A stretch of 64,000 bases of DNA, from the NCBI GenBank assembly GCA_903840935.1, contig CAIMHT010000047.1:1-64000 (forward strand), in the 5' to 3' direction. How positions within the stretch are numbered: the first letter of the stretch is position 1; each line of letters begins with the position of its first letter. Source of the stretch: an uncultured Chlorobiaceae bacterium. GTDB lineage: Bacteria; Bacteroidota; Chlorobiia; Chlorobiales; Chlorobiaceae. A model generated the notes under the pieces. That model saw nothing but the letters and a program-made list of their open reading frames with translations. It had not been told where the DNA came from and did no database searches. The position numbers were made by a program, and so were the translations under genes. Positions 37,205 through 45,097 of this stretch are shown here, in pieces.

Positions 37205-37536
37205 CGCTGACCAGAAAATTATGGACAGGGATTGGCGCTTTCATTATTCTCTCCCCTTTGGGGCTGATTTTACCTGATCATTTCAAGGCAGGGTCGGCCT
37301 GGGGGGAGTGGGGGGTTGAAGAGATCCAGAAAATGACAGGGTATGTTCCGCAGGGTCTTCAGCGTCTTTCAGAACGCTGGAAAGCTCCGCTGCCCGATTA
37401 TACTTTTCAGGGATGGGAGGGACAGGATCTCCTTCATTTGAGTTTTGCCTATATCATCTCTGCTGTTGCCGGTATTGCGATCATCGCTGGAATAGCTTTA
37501 TTCATAGGCAAGGTATTGGCAAAAGAGCATGAGTAA
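37201..37536 (+). CDS. nikN: small nickel/cobalt transporter subunit (NikN/PDGLE type)
   Basis: 111 residues with an N-terminal and a C-terminal membrane helix. The extracytoplasmic loop between them contains W-G-V-E-E-I-Q-K-M-T-G-Y-V-P-Q-G-L, the PDGLE-domain style of NikN/CbiN-like subunits. Overlaps nikM by four bases and cbiQ by eight bases, so translation is coupled. Confidence 0.8.
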   Translation: MTLTRKLWTGIGAFIILSPLGLILPDHFKAGSAWGEWGVEEIQKMTGYVPQGLQRLSERWKAPLPDYTFQGWEGQDLLHLSFAYIISAVAGIAIIAGIALFIGKVLAKEHE

Positions 37537-38380
37537 CGCCTTGAACAAGAAGCGTAATTTCATAGAGCGTTCAATTTTGAGTGCCCTTGCTTTTTTAAAA
37601 GATGCAACACTTTCGGAAGAGTATGCCAATCGCAAAGGTTTTTTGCAGTCGTTGGATCCCCGGCTCAAAACCGTCTCTTTCCTGGCTTTTCTTGTTACGG
37701 CAATCTCATTGAAAAGTGCGGTTTTGATTGGTTCTCTCTATGGATTTTGTTTCATCCTTGCCATTTTTTCCCGAATTCCGGTCAGGCACTTCTTGATAAG
37801 GACATTGCTCTTCATCCCGTTATTTTCGCTATTTATGGTGCTTCCAACCTTGTTCAGTATCGTAACGCCAGGTGAGCCTGTTTGCTCTTTCCATGTTTTG
37901 GGACTCAATGGTATCATAACTCGTCCGGGTCTGGATGGAGCTGTTTTGTTCGTGGTCAGGATTGCAACCTCGGTGTCGCTGGTTGTATTATTGTCTTTGA
38001 CGACGCGGCACTCGGAGTTGCTGAAGGTTTTAAGGGTATTGGGTGTTCCACAGCTTTTTGTTTTGACGGTATCAATGTGTTTCCGTTATCTCTATCTCTT
38101 TGCGACGATGGTCGAGAATATTTTTACTGCTATTAAAAGTCGTGTCGGGGTGGTGTCACATCATCGGCATGGACAGAACGTTGTGGCCTGGAATCTTGCC
38201 AATACGTGGAACAGAACGACACAAATGAGTGAAGAGGTCTATATGGCGATGCTTTCGAGGGGGTATACCGGTGAGCCTCGACTCTTGAAGGTATTTCATG
38301 CAACGCTGAAAGATTGGGTCTGGCTGTGCTGTGCCGTGATCATCTGTGCAGGCTTATTTTATAGAGGACAAATCTTGTGA
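37529..38380 (+). CDS. cbiQ: ECF transporter T component (CbiQ/NikQ)
   Basis: 283 residues, about five to six membrane helices. It opens with a D-P-R-L-K-T segment and carries the coupling helices with A-M-L-S-R-G-Y-T-G (the Ala-Arg-Gly signature that docks on the ATPase). Overlaps its neighbours on both sides. Confidence 0.88.
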   Translation: MSNALNKKRNFIERSILSALAFLKDATLSEEYANRKGFLQSLDPRLKTVSFLAFLVTAISLKSAVLIGSLYGFCFILAIFSRIPVRHFLIRTLLFIPLFSLFMVLPTLFSIVTPGEPVCSFHVLGLNGIITRPGLDGAVLFVVRIATSVSLVVLLSLTTRHSELLKVLRVLGVPQLFVLTVSMCFRYLYLFATMVENIFTAIKSRVGVVSHHRHGQNVVAWNLANTWNRTTQMSEEVYMAMLSRGYTGEPRLLKVFHATLKDWVWLCCAVIICAGLFYRGQIL

Positions 38381-39171
38381 GTGATATTATTTTTGAATTG
38401 CAGGATGTGCACTACTCATATCCGGGCAAATTTCCGGCTCTGTGCGGTGTCGATATGACCATTCGGTCAGGTGAAAAAATTGCGGTTATTGGTGCCAACG
38501 GAACAGGCAAATCAACACTATTGCAACTATTGGATGGACTTATTTTCCCTCATCATGGTCAGGTGAGGGCTTTCGGGGAGCTGTTACGTGAAAATTCGCA
38601 GGTTGATGAAAACGCGGCACATCGTTTCAGAAGAAGGGTCGGCCTTGTTTTTCAGAATGCCGATATCCAGTTGTTTTGCCCGTCAGTGAGAGAGGATATT
38701 GCTTTTGGTCCGTTGCAGTTGGGCGTTGCTGAGGAAGAAGTCAGGAGGCGTATCCTCGAGGTTGCCCAGGTTTTGGATATTCGCCATTTATTGGAGAGGG
38801 TGCCCCATCAATTGAGTATTGGAGAGAAACGGCGGGTTGCGATCGCGTCTGTTCTTGCTATTGATCCTGATGTCTATCTATTTGATGAACCGACTGCCGG
38901 GCTCGATCCGTTAACTGTCCGGCATATTATTGATTTTATTGTCAATGCCAACCAGCGAGGGAAGACCATTATTACTGCGACGCATGATTTGCATATTATC
39001 GGGGAGATCGCCGATATGGTATATGTGTTTGGCCAGAACAAGCGGATTATTATGGGAGAGCCTCCGGACTCTGTCCTGAATGATCGTTCATTCCTTGAGA
39101 TAAATAACCTTGTGCACATTCATCGACATCACCATGATGGCCGGGAGCATGTTCATCAGCATCTGCCATGA
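38377..39171 (+). CDS. nikO: ECF transporter ATPase (CbiO/NikO) with histidine-rich tail
   Basis: 264 residues from a GTG start overlapping cbiQ by four bases. Walker A G-A-N-G-T-G-K-S-T, Q-loop F-Q-N-A-D-I-Q-L-F-C-P-S-V, signature Q-L-S-I-G-E-K-R-R-V-A-I-A, Walker B V-Y-L-F-D-E-P-T-A-G-L-D-P. The last 17 residues contain eight histidines (H-I-H-R-H-H-H-D-G-R-E-H-V-H-Q-H), a likely Ni2+ ligand array. Confidence 0.9.
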   Translation: MSDIIFELQDVHYSYPGKFPALCGVDMTIRSGEKIAVIGANGTGKSTLLQLLDGLIFPHHGQVRAFGELLRENSQVDENAAHRFRRRVGLVFQNADIQLFCPSVREDIAFGPLQLGVAEEEVRRRILEVAQVLDIRHLLERVPHQLSIGEKRRVAIASVLAIDPDVYLFDEPTAGLDPLTVRHIIDFIVNANQRGKTIITATHDLHIIGEIADMVYVFGQNKRIIMGEPPDSVLNDRSFLEINNLVHIHRHHHDGREHVHQHLP

Positions 39172-39231
39172 GGATACCGCCACAAAACAAGGACGATCCC
39201 TCTTACCGGCAACAGATGGTCTCTCTCTGGT

Positions 39232-39639
39232 TTACTCAGCGGAAGAGGAGATACTCAGGCTGAGATGCTTGACTCCGACTTGCACCTTGAGGGTTGTCGC
39301 CAGTTTTTCAACGTCGGAGGCCATGCCTTTAACAGCAATGATTTCAAGACAGTGGTGATGATCAAGGTGGATATGCTGTGTTGAAATAATCGTATTCTGA
39401 AAGTCATGCTGGATATCAAGCAGCACGCCGACCAGTTCGCGTTTGTGATGGTCATAAGTCATGACGATGGCACCAGCCACGGTGCCGCCCTCTCGCCATT
39501 GTTTTCTTATCAGCTCTTCACGGATAAGATCCCGTATCGCTTCAGAACGGCTTTTGTACTGTTGAGCTCCGATATGACAATCAAATGCTTCGATCAGTTT
39601 TTTGTCAAGGGAGACGCCGAATCGGTAAAGTCCACTCAT
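39232..39639 (-). CDS. nikR: nickel-responsive regulator NikR
   Basis: 135 residues. Ribbon-helix-helix N-terminus (L-Y-R-F-G-V-S-L-D ... K-S-R-S-E-A-I-R-D-L-I-R) and an ACT-like C-terminal domain holding all four high-affinity nickel ligands: H78, H89, H91, C97 (E. coli H76/H87/H89/C95). Convergent with the transporter genes it probably represses; candidate operator at 36386-36410. Confidence 0.92.
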   Translation of the reverse strand: MSGLYRFGVSLDKKLIEAFDCHIGAQQYKSRSEAIRDLIREELIRKQWREGGTVAGAIVMTYDHHKRELVGVLLDIQHDFQNTIISTQHIHLDHHHCLEIIAVKGMASDVEKLATTLKVQVGVKHLSLSISSSAE

Positions 39640-39659
39640 AGCTTGTGTCCCGGTTGGTC

Positions 39660-39689
39660 AAAAAATCGGGCTGGCAGCGCAGCCAGCCC
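39660..39689 (-). terminator. intrinsic terminator after nfnB
   Basis: On the minus strand GGGCTGGC and GCCAGCCC form an 8-bp GC-rich stem (39668-39675 with 39682-39689) with a six-base loop. They are followed by GA and six T's. Ends the nfnA-nfnB transcript ahead of nikR. Confidence 0.85.
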
Positions 39690-39708
39690 TTTGCTCCTGA
39701 TTTACAGC

Positions 39709-41148
39709 TTATGATACTCCGGCAGTGCCCATCAGCTTTTCATGAATTGCCGCCGCCGCAGTTCGTCCTGCGCCCATGGCAAGAATAACCGTAGCTCCTC
39801 CGGTAACAATATCGCCGCCAGCATAGACATTCTCTTTTGAGGTTGCCATGGTATTGATATCGACCACAATCGTATCCCGCTTGCTTACCTCAATATCGGG
39901 TGTTGTCTGCTTGATAAGCGGGTTGGAACCGTTGCCGATCGAAATGACGGCCATATCGATAGGCAAAATAAATTCAGAATCTTTTATTGGCACCGGGCGT
40001 CGTCGTCCAGAGTCGTCCGGCTCGCCCAGCTCCATGCGGAGGCATTTCGCCCCGGTGAGCCACTGCGCCTCATTGCCGATAAATTCCAGAGGGTTCATCA
40101 GCATGAGAAATTCAATACCCTCCTCCCTGGCGTGATGCACCTCTTCGAGTCGCGCCGGCATCTCCGCCTCTGAACGGCGATAGACGATATATGCATGTTC
40201 AGCTCCAAGGCGCCTGGCCGTACGAACGGCATCCATCGCCGTGTTACCGCCGCCGAAGACCGCCACATTTTTACCCGTGCAATTGAAGACCGGCGTATCA
40301 TTGTCGGGGAACTGATAAGACTTCATCAGATTAACCCTCGTCAAAAACTCATTGGCCGAATAGACCCCCAGCAGATTTTCTCCGGGGATACCCATGAACC
40401 ACGGCAGACCGGCTCCTACCCCGATAAAGACGGCATCAAACTCCTCCTCCTTAAGCAACTCATCAACAGTGATCGAACGGCCAGCGACAGCATTGGTGAT
40501 AAAGTTCACACCAAGCTTTTTCATTCCCTCAATTTCAGCCTTTACAATCTCTTTTGGAAGGCGAAACTCTGGAATACCGTACATCAGCACGCCGCCGAGT
40601 TCATGTAAAGCCTCAAAAACCGTAACCGCATGGCCCAACTGCACCAGATCATTGGCACAGCTCAGCCCCGCCGGTCCGCTGCCGATAACCGCAACCTTTT
40701 TGCCCGTTGGCCGGGCGACCTGTGGAAGCTCCACCTGTCCGGTTTCGCGCTCATAATCAGCCGCAAACCGCTCGAGATTGCCGATAGCAACCGAAGTATA
40801 TTTTTTTGTGAGAATGCACATTTTCTCACACTGATCTTCCTGTGGGCAGACCCTCCCGCAGACAGCAGGCAGAACATTATCCTCCTTGATCTTTCTTGCA
40901 GCACCCGGAAAATCCCCATCGGCAATAAGCTTGATAAACTGATCAATCTTGATGTTGACCGGACATCCCTTGATGCAGGCCGGATCTTTACACTGAAGGC
41001 AACGAAGAGCTTCCCGCTGAGCCAGTTCCTTTGTATAGCCAAGATTGACCTCCTGGAAGTTATGACTTCGCACCTCCGGATTCTGTGACAACATCTCCTG
41101 ACGTGGAATGGCAAGACGTTCTTTGGTCGTAATAGATTGTGCGTCCAT
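39709..41148 (-). CDS. nfnB: NADPH-dependent flavoprotein, NfnB (GltA-like) subunit
   Basis: 479 residues. Cysteine-rich N-terminal domain (C-L-Q-C-K-D-P-A-C-I-K-G-C-P-V and C-G-R-V-C-P-Q-E-D-Q-C-E) for two [4Fe-4S] clusters, FAD motif G-S-G-P-A-G-L-S-C-A, and NADPH motif F-G-G-G-N-T-A-M-D. It is usually annotated as glutamate synthase small subunit or sulfide dehydrogenase alpha. With the next gene it matches the bifurcating NADH-dependent ferredoxin:NADP+ oxidoreductase. Confidence 0.85.
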   Translation of the reverse strand: MDAQSITTKERLAIPRQEMLSQNPEVRSHNFQEVNLGYTKELAQREALRCLQCKDPACIKGCPVNIKIDQFIKLIADGDFPGAARKIKEDNVLPAVCGRVCPQEDQCEKMCILTKKYTSVAIGNLERFAADYERETGQVELPQVARPTGKKVAVIGSGPAGLSCANDLVQLGHAVTVFEALHELGGVLMYGIPEFRLPKEIVKAEIEGMKKLGVNFITNAVAGRSITVDELLKEEEFDAVFIGVGAGLPWFMGIPGENLLGVYSANEFLTRVNLMKSYQFPDNDTPVFNCTGKNVAVFGGGNTAMDAVRTARRLGAEHAYIVYRRSEAEMPARLEEVHHAREEGIEFLMLMNPLEFIGNEAQWLTGAKCLRMELGEPDDSGRRRPVPIKDSEFILPIDMAVISIGNGSNPLIKQTTPDIEVSKRDTIVVDINTMATSKENVYAGGDIVTGGATVILAMGAGRTAAAAIHEKLMGTAGVS

Positions 41149-41260
41149 AGTAATGCTTCTTTAAAAAAAGAGAGTTTGATGATGCAAATAAAAAGCCGTT
41201 CCCGGCAAAGAACCGTGCAAGAAGGTCATCATTGACCGCGAAATAAAGCCGATGAAGGCC

Positions 41261-42106
41261 TCAGAGCTGCTTCTGGAGATTGCACTTGTGCGTCAATGTT
41301 TCAACGGCCTGCCGTTCCTGGGGCAGGTACATCTTGTTCCGGTCAGAAAGGTTTTTGAAATCGACCAGGTGAGCGTCAAACTCAGGGCCGTCCACGCAGG
41401 CAAACTTGAGCTGGTTGTCTACCGTAACCCTGCAACCGCCGCACATGCCGGTGCCATCCACCATAATCGGATTGAGGCTCACAATGGTTTTGATATGGTA
41501 AGGACGGGTGACCTCAGCAATGGCCTTCATCATCGGGATTGGTCCGATGGCAAGCACATAATCAATCGCTCTGCCGGAATCAATAAGCTCCTGCAGCTTC
41601 TGGGTGACAAAACCGTGAAAGCCGTACGATCCATCATCGGTCGTAATATAGGCCTCATCACTCACCGCACGCATCTCCTCTTCAAGGATCACCAACTCCT
41701 TTGAGCGGGCGCCGTTGATCGTAATGACATAATTTCCGGCCTCTTTCAGTGCTACCGCCGTTGGATAGGCAATTGCTGCGCCTAACCCACCGCCGATACT
41801 CACCGCTGTACCAAACTTTTCAATATGCGATGGCGCCCCAAGCGGACCAACAATATCGTGGATGCTCTCGCCAGCCTCTTTGCTGTTCAACTCCCTTGTC
41901 GATTTACCCATACCCTGCACAATGATGGTAATGGTTCCTTTTTCAGGATCCGAACCAGCAATCGTAAGTGGTATTCTTTCGCCCGTCTCGTTTACCCTGA
42001 TCATGACAAACTGACCCGCTTTTCTTTTTTTTGCAATACGGGGGGCCTCGATCTCAATTTTTTTGATATTTTCAGCTAAAAATATTGCAGAAACAATTTT
42101 GTGCAT
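41261..42106 (-). CDS. nfnA: FAD/NAD-binding iron-sulfur subunit, NfnA (SudB/PyrK-like)
   Basis: 281 residues. Ferredoxin-reductase fold with FAD-binding R-I-P-L-T-I-A, NAD-binding G-G-G-L-G-A-A-I-A-Y-P, and a C-terminal [2Fe-2S] ligand set M-C-G-G-C-R-V ... F-A-C-V-D-G-P-E-F. Matches the small subunit of NfnAB. It precedes nfnB by 112 bases in the same transcript. Confidence 0.85.
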   Translation of the reverse strand: MHKIVSAIFLAENIKKIEIEAPRIAKKRKAGQFVMIRVNETGERIPLTIAGSDPEKGTITIIVQGMGKSTRELNSKEAGESIHDIVGPLGAPSHIEKFGTAVSIGGGLGAAIAYPTAVALKEAGNYVITINGARSKELVILEEEMRAVSDEAYITTDDGSYGFHGFVTQKLQELIDSGRAIDYVLAIGPIPMMKAIAEVTRPYHIKTIVSLNPIMVDGTGMCGGCRVTVDNQLKFACVDGPEFDAHLVDFKNLSDRNKMYLPQERQAVETLTHKCNLQKQL

Positions 42107-42274
42107 TGGTTCCTTGATTTCGTATGATAATGGAGAACTACCGGTATTTTTGGTAAGAAGAAAAAGTTATTATAATAAGCATTAATTAGTAATAATAAAA
42201 ATTGGGCAGGAGAAGGAGTAACCTTTTTACGGTAGTTGTTCTCGCGAATTTCCTGCAATATTAAAGTTTTTTTT

Positions 42275-42880
42275 ATGGTTTTTATTGCCGATTACGGCGC
42301 AGGAAATCTTAGATCTGTTCTCAAGGCATTTGACTATCTCGGAGTCAAGGCCATCGTCAGCAGTGATCCAGCCAAGCTTGCTGGCTGCCGAAAAGTCATT
42401 CTTCCCGGTGTCGGAGCTTTTGGCTCTGCCATAAAGTCACTTAACGCATCAGGTTTTACCGAAGCAATCCTGGAGCATGTCGATAAAGGTGGCCAACTTC
42501 TCGGAATCTGCCTTGGAATGCAGTTGCTGCTTACCGAGAGCGAGGAGATGGGAGTCAACAAAGGAATGGATCTGATACCCGGCAAAGTGGTTCACTTCAG
42601 GAGCGAAACCGACAAGATTCCCCAGATCGGGTGGAACTCCGTCGTCCAGCAAAAAGAGAGCGTGTTGTTTCGAGGCATTGCGAACCACTCATTTTTCTAT
42701 TTTGTACACTCCTACTACTGTGAGCCTGAAAATCCTGACTCCGTGGCGGCGACGACCTGGTTCGCCGGAAAAAACTTTTGTTCAGCCATTGAAAAAAATG
42801 GTATTTTCGCTGTTCAGTTTCATCCGGAAAAGAGCTCCGATGCCGGTTTGCAGGTGCTCAAAAACTTTGCCGGGTGCTAA
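42275..42880 (+). CDS. hisH: imidazole glycerol phosphate synthase, glutamine amidotransferase subunit
   Basis: 201 residues. Class I amidotransferase with nucleophile in L-G-I-C-L-G-M-Q-L-L, the oxyanion strand of P-G-V-G-A-F, and catalytic H-P-E-K (F-H-P-E-K-S-S). N-terminus D-Y-G-A-G-N-L-R-S-V is diagnostic for HisH. The start is the ATG at 42275; no hisF is next to it. Confidence 0.93.
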   Translation: MVFIADYGAGNLRSVLKAFDYLGVKAIVSSDPAKLAGCRKVILPGVGAFGSAIKSLNASGFTEAILEHVDKGGQLLGICLGMQLLLTESEEMGVNKGMDLIPGKVVHFRSETDKIPQIGWNSVVQQKESVLFRGIANHSFFYFVHSYYCEPENPDSVAATTWFAGKNFCSAIEKNGIFAVQFHPEKSSDAGLQVLKNFAGC

Positions 42881-42901
42881 ATCCGCTTTTTGTTATTCGT
42901 T

Positions 42902-43672
42902 ATGTTGATTATTCCAGCAATAGATATTAAAGAGGGTAAGTGTGTACGACTGACCCGTGGCGACTTCAGCCAGAAAAAAATATATCTCGACAATCCCAGC
43001 GACATGGCCATTATATGGCGCAAGCAGAATGCCAAGATGCTCCATATTGTCGATCTCGATGCGGCCCTTACCGGCGATATGGTCAACTTTGAGAAAATCA
43101 GGGAGATTGTCATCAACATCGACATCCCGGTTCAGGTCGGTGGTGGAATCCGCTCCGCCGATGCGGTGAGGCGTTATCTGGATATTGGTGTCGGACGCGT
43201 TGTTATCGGTTCCGCCGCCGTAACCAATCCCAGGCTGGTCGAAGAGCTCTTGAAAAGCTATACCGCGTCACAGATTGTTGTCGGCATAGACGCCGAAAAC
43301 GGGATTCCAAAAATCAAAGGGTGGACTGAAAGCAGCACACTCCATGATTACGACCTCGCGCTTCAGATGAAAGAGATGGGCATTGAGCGCGTCATTTATA
43401 CCGACATAAGCCGCGACGGCATGATGCAGGGCTTTGGTTATGAGAGCACGAAACGGTTTGCCGAAAAAACCGGCATGAAAATTACCGCTTCCGGCGGCGT
43501 TACCAATGCCGAAGACCTGAAAAAGCTCAACGACCTTGCCGTTTGTGGAGTTGATTCGGTCATCATCGGCAAGGCGCTCTACGAATGCAATTTTCCCTGT
43601 CAGGAACTCTGGTACAGTTTTGAAGAGGGCATCAGCATTGATCATAATTTTTCGACAGCACGGAAAAAATAG
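42902..43672 (+). CDS. hisA: ProFAR isomerase
   Basis: 256 residues. (beta/alpha)8 barrel with P-A-I-D-I-K-E-G-K-C-V-R-L at the first strand (catalytic Asp), V-G-G-G-I-R-S phosphate loop and Y-T-D-I-S-R-D-G-M (second Asp). Fourth step of histidine synthesis. The ATG at 42902 is preferred over a TTG at 42890. 21 bases after hisH. Confidence 0.94.
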   Translation: MLIIPAIDIKEGKCVRLTRGDFSQKKIYLDNPSDMAIIWRKQNAKMLHIVDLDAALTGDMVNFEKIREIVINIDIPVQVGGGIRSADAVRRYLDIGVGRVVIGSAAVTNPRLVEELLKSYTASQIVVGIDAENGIPKIKGWTESSTLHDYDLALQMKEMGIERVIYTDISRDGMMQGFGYESTKRFAEKTGMKITASGGVTNAEDLKKLNDLAVCGVDSVIIGKALYECNFPCQELWYSFEEGISIDHNFSTARKK

Positions 43673-43689
43673 CTGTTAACCCCCACAAC

Positions 43690-44319
43690 GTGCAGAAGCA
43701 GGAGTTACTGTTACAGCAACAGATTGAGGCGCTCATTTTTGCCTCTGAAGAGCCTCTTACCCTTCAGGCAATCCGGCAACTTACCTCACTGAACCTCAAC
43801 CTGGAGGAGCTTCAAGCCATTGTCGAGCGGCTTAACCAGGAGTATGAGGCGAGTGAAAGGAGTTTTCAGATAGAGCCTATTGCTGGCGGCTACCGTTTTT
43901 TTGCCCGTCCGGAATTCGCCGACATACTCCAAAAACTTCTTGCCCCGAAAATCCGCAAAAGGCTTTCCAACTCTCTGCTTGAAGTTCTTGCCGTTATTGC
44001 CTATAATCAGCCTGTTACCAGGGGGGAGATTCAGCAGATTCGCGGTGTGAGTCCCGATTATGCGCTCGACAGGCTTCTGCTCCGCGCGCTCATAGAGGTT
44101 CGCGGAAGAGCGGATGCTCCCGGTAAACCCCTGCAATACGGCACCACCACGGAGTTTCTCGATCTCTTCAACCTCTCGACACTGAAAGAGCTCCCTGAAC
44201 TTCGCGAGATAAAAGAAATTCTTCAGGAGCATGAAGAACAGCAATCCCTTATCCGTGTGCATGGCGACGAGAACGCTGAGTCCGGAAATGAACAGGCAGG
44301 AAACGAGACAGAACAATGA
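43690..44319 (+). CDS. scpB: segregation and condensation protein B
   Basis: 209 residues from a GTG start. Tandem winged-helix protein that forms the condensin complex with SMC and ScpA. Signatures: I-E-A-L-I-F-A-S-E-E-P-L-T, then R-F-F-A-R-P-E-F, L-S-N-S-L-L-E-V-L-A-V-I-A-Y-N-Q-P-V-T-R-G-E-I and the acidic tail. smc lies 11 kb further on. Overlaps rluB by four bases. Confidence 0.92.
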   Translation: MQKQELLLQQQIEALIFASEEPLTLQAIRQLTSLNLNLEELQAIVERLNQEYEASERSFQIEPIAGGYRFFARPEFADILQKLLAPKIRKRLSNSLLEVLAVIAYNQPVTRGEIQQIRGVSPDYALDRLLLRALIEVRGRADAPGKPLQYGTTTEFLDLFNLSTLKELPELREIKEILQEHEEQQSLIRVHGDENAESGNEQAGNETEQ

Positions 44320-45059
44320 AAAACAGCAGTAAAGATGATGAAGTACGAATCAACCGTTATCTTGCTTCATGCGGCATAGCATCACGCAGGGCGGCCGATC
44401 AGCTTGTCCTGGATGGAAGGGTTATGGTCAACGGCGTAATCGTGACGACCCCAGGCATTAAGGTCAGCCCCTCACGCGACGAGGTTATTGTGGATGGTGA
44501 AAAATTTGCCCAGCCTGAGCACCGCAAGGTCTACATCCTTTTCAACAAACCAAGAAACGTTATCACCACCAATAGCGACGAAAAAAAACGGGAGATGGTG
44601 CTCGATTTTATTGACGTCGAAGAGCGCATTTTTCCCGTAGGCCGTCTCGACCGGAAAACGACCGGTGTCATGCTCCTCACCAATGACGGCACGCTGGCGC
44701 ACAAATTAATGCACCCTTCGTCAAATGTGAAAAAAGAGTATATTGCTGAGCTTGGTGAAAAATTTACCCCAAATCTTCTGTCTCAACTGACCGGCGGAAT
44801 GCGTTTAAAAGATACTGGCGAAAAAGTCAGTCCCTGCCGCGCAAAAATACTTGACGAGGGGATGCAGGTACTGGTGAGCATTCATGAAGGCAAGAATCAC
44901 CAGGTCAGAAGAATGTTCGAGACCCTCGGTTTTGAGGTAAAACGGCTTGAACGGGTTGCTTATGCAGGCCTTCAGGCAGGAGAGCTCCGGCGTGGCGAAT
45001 GGCGCTACCTGAGCCGTAATGAGGTTCAGGCGCTTTACAAGTTGACGGAAAGCCCGTAA
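44316..45059 (+). CDS. rluB: rRNA large-subunit pseudouridine synthase, RluB/RsuA family
   Basis: 247 residues. S4 domain (R-I-N-R-Y-L-A-S-C-G-I-A-S-R-R-A-A-D), then the catalytic G-R-L-D-R-K-T-T-G-V-M-L-L-T-N-D-G (Asp nucleophile) and E-G-K-N-H-Q-V-R-R-M-F. Pseudouridylates 23S rRNA. Pairing with scpB is common in bacteria. Confidence 0.92.
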   Translation: MKNSSKDDEVRINRYLASCGIASRRAADQLVLDGRVMVNGVIVTTPGIKVSPSRDEVIVDGEKFAQPEHRKVYILFNKPRNVITTNSDEKKREMVLDFIDVEERIFPVGRLDRKTTGVMLLTNDGTLAHKLMHPSSNVKKEYIAELGEKFTPNLLSQLTGGMRLKDTGEKVSPCRAKILDEGMQVLVSIHEGKNHQVRRMFETLGFEVKRLERVAYAGLQAGELRRGEWRYLSRNEVQALYKLTESP

Positions 45060-45097
45060 GCCATCAGCCGGTTTTGTTAACGGACACAAAACCCTGG

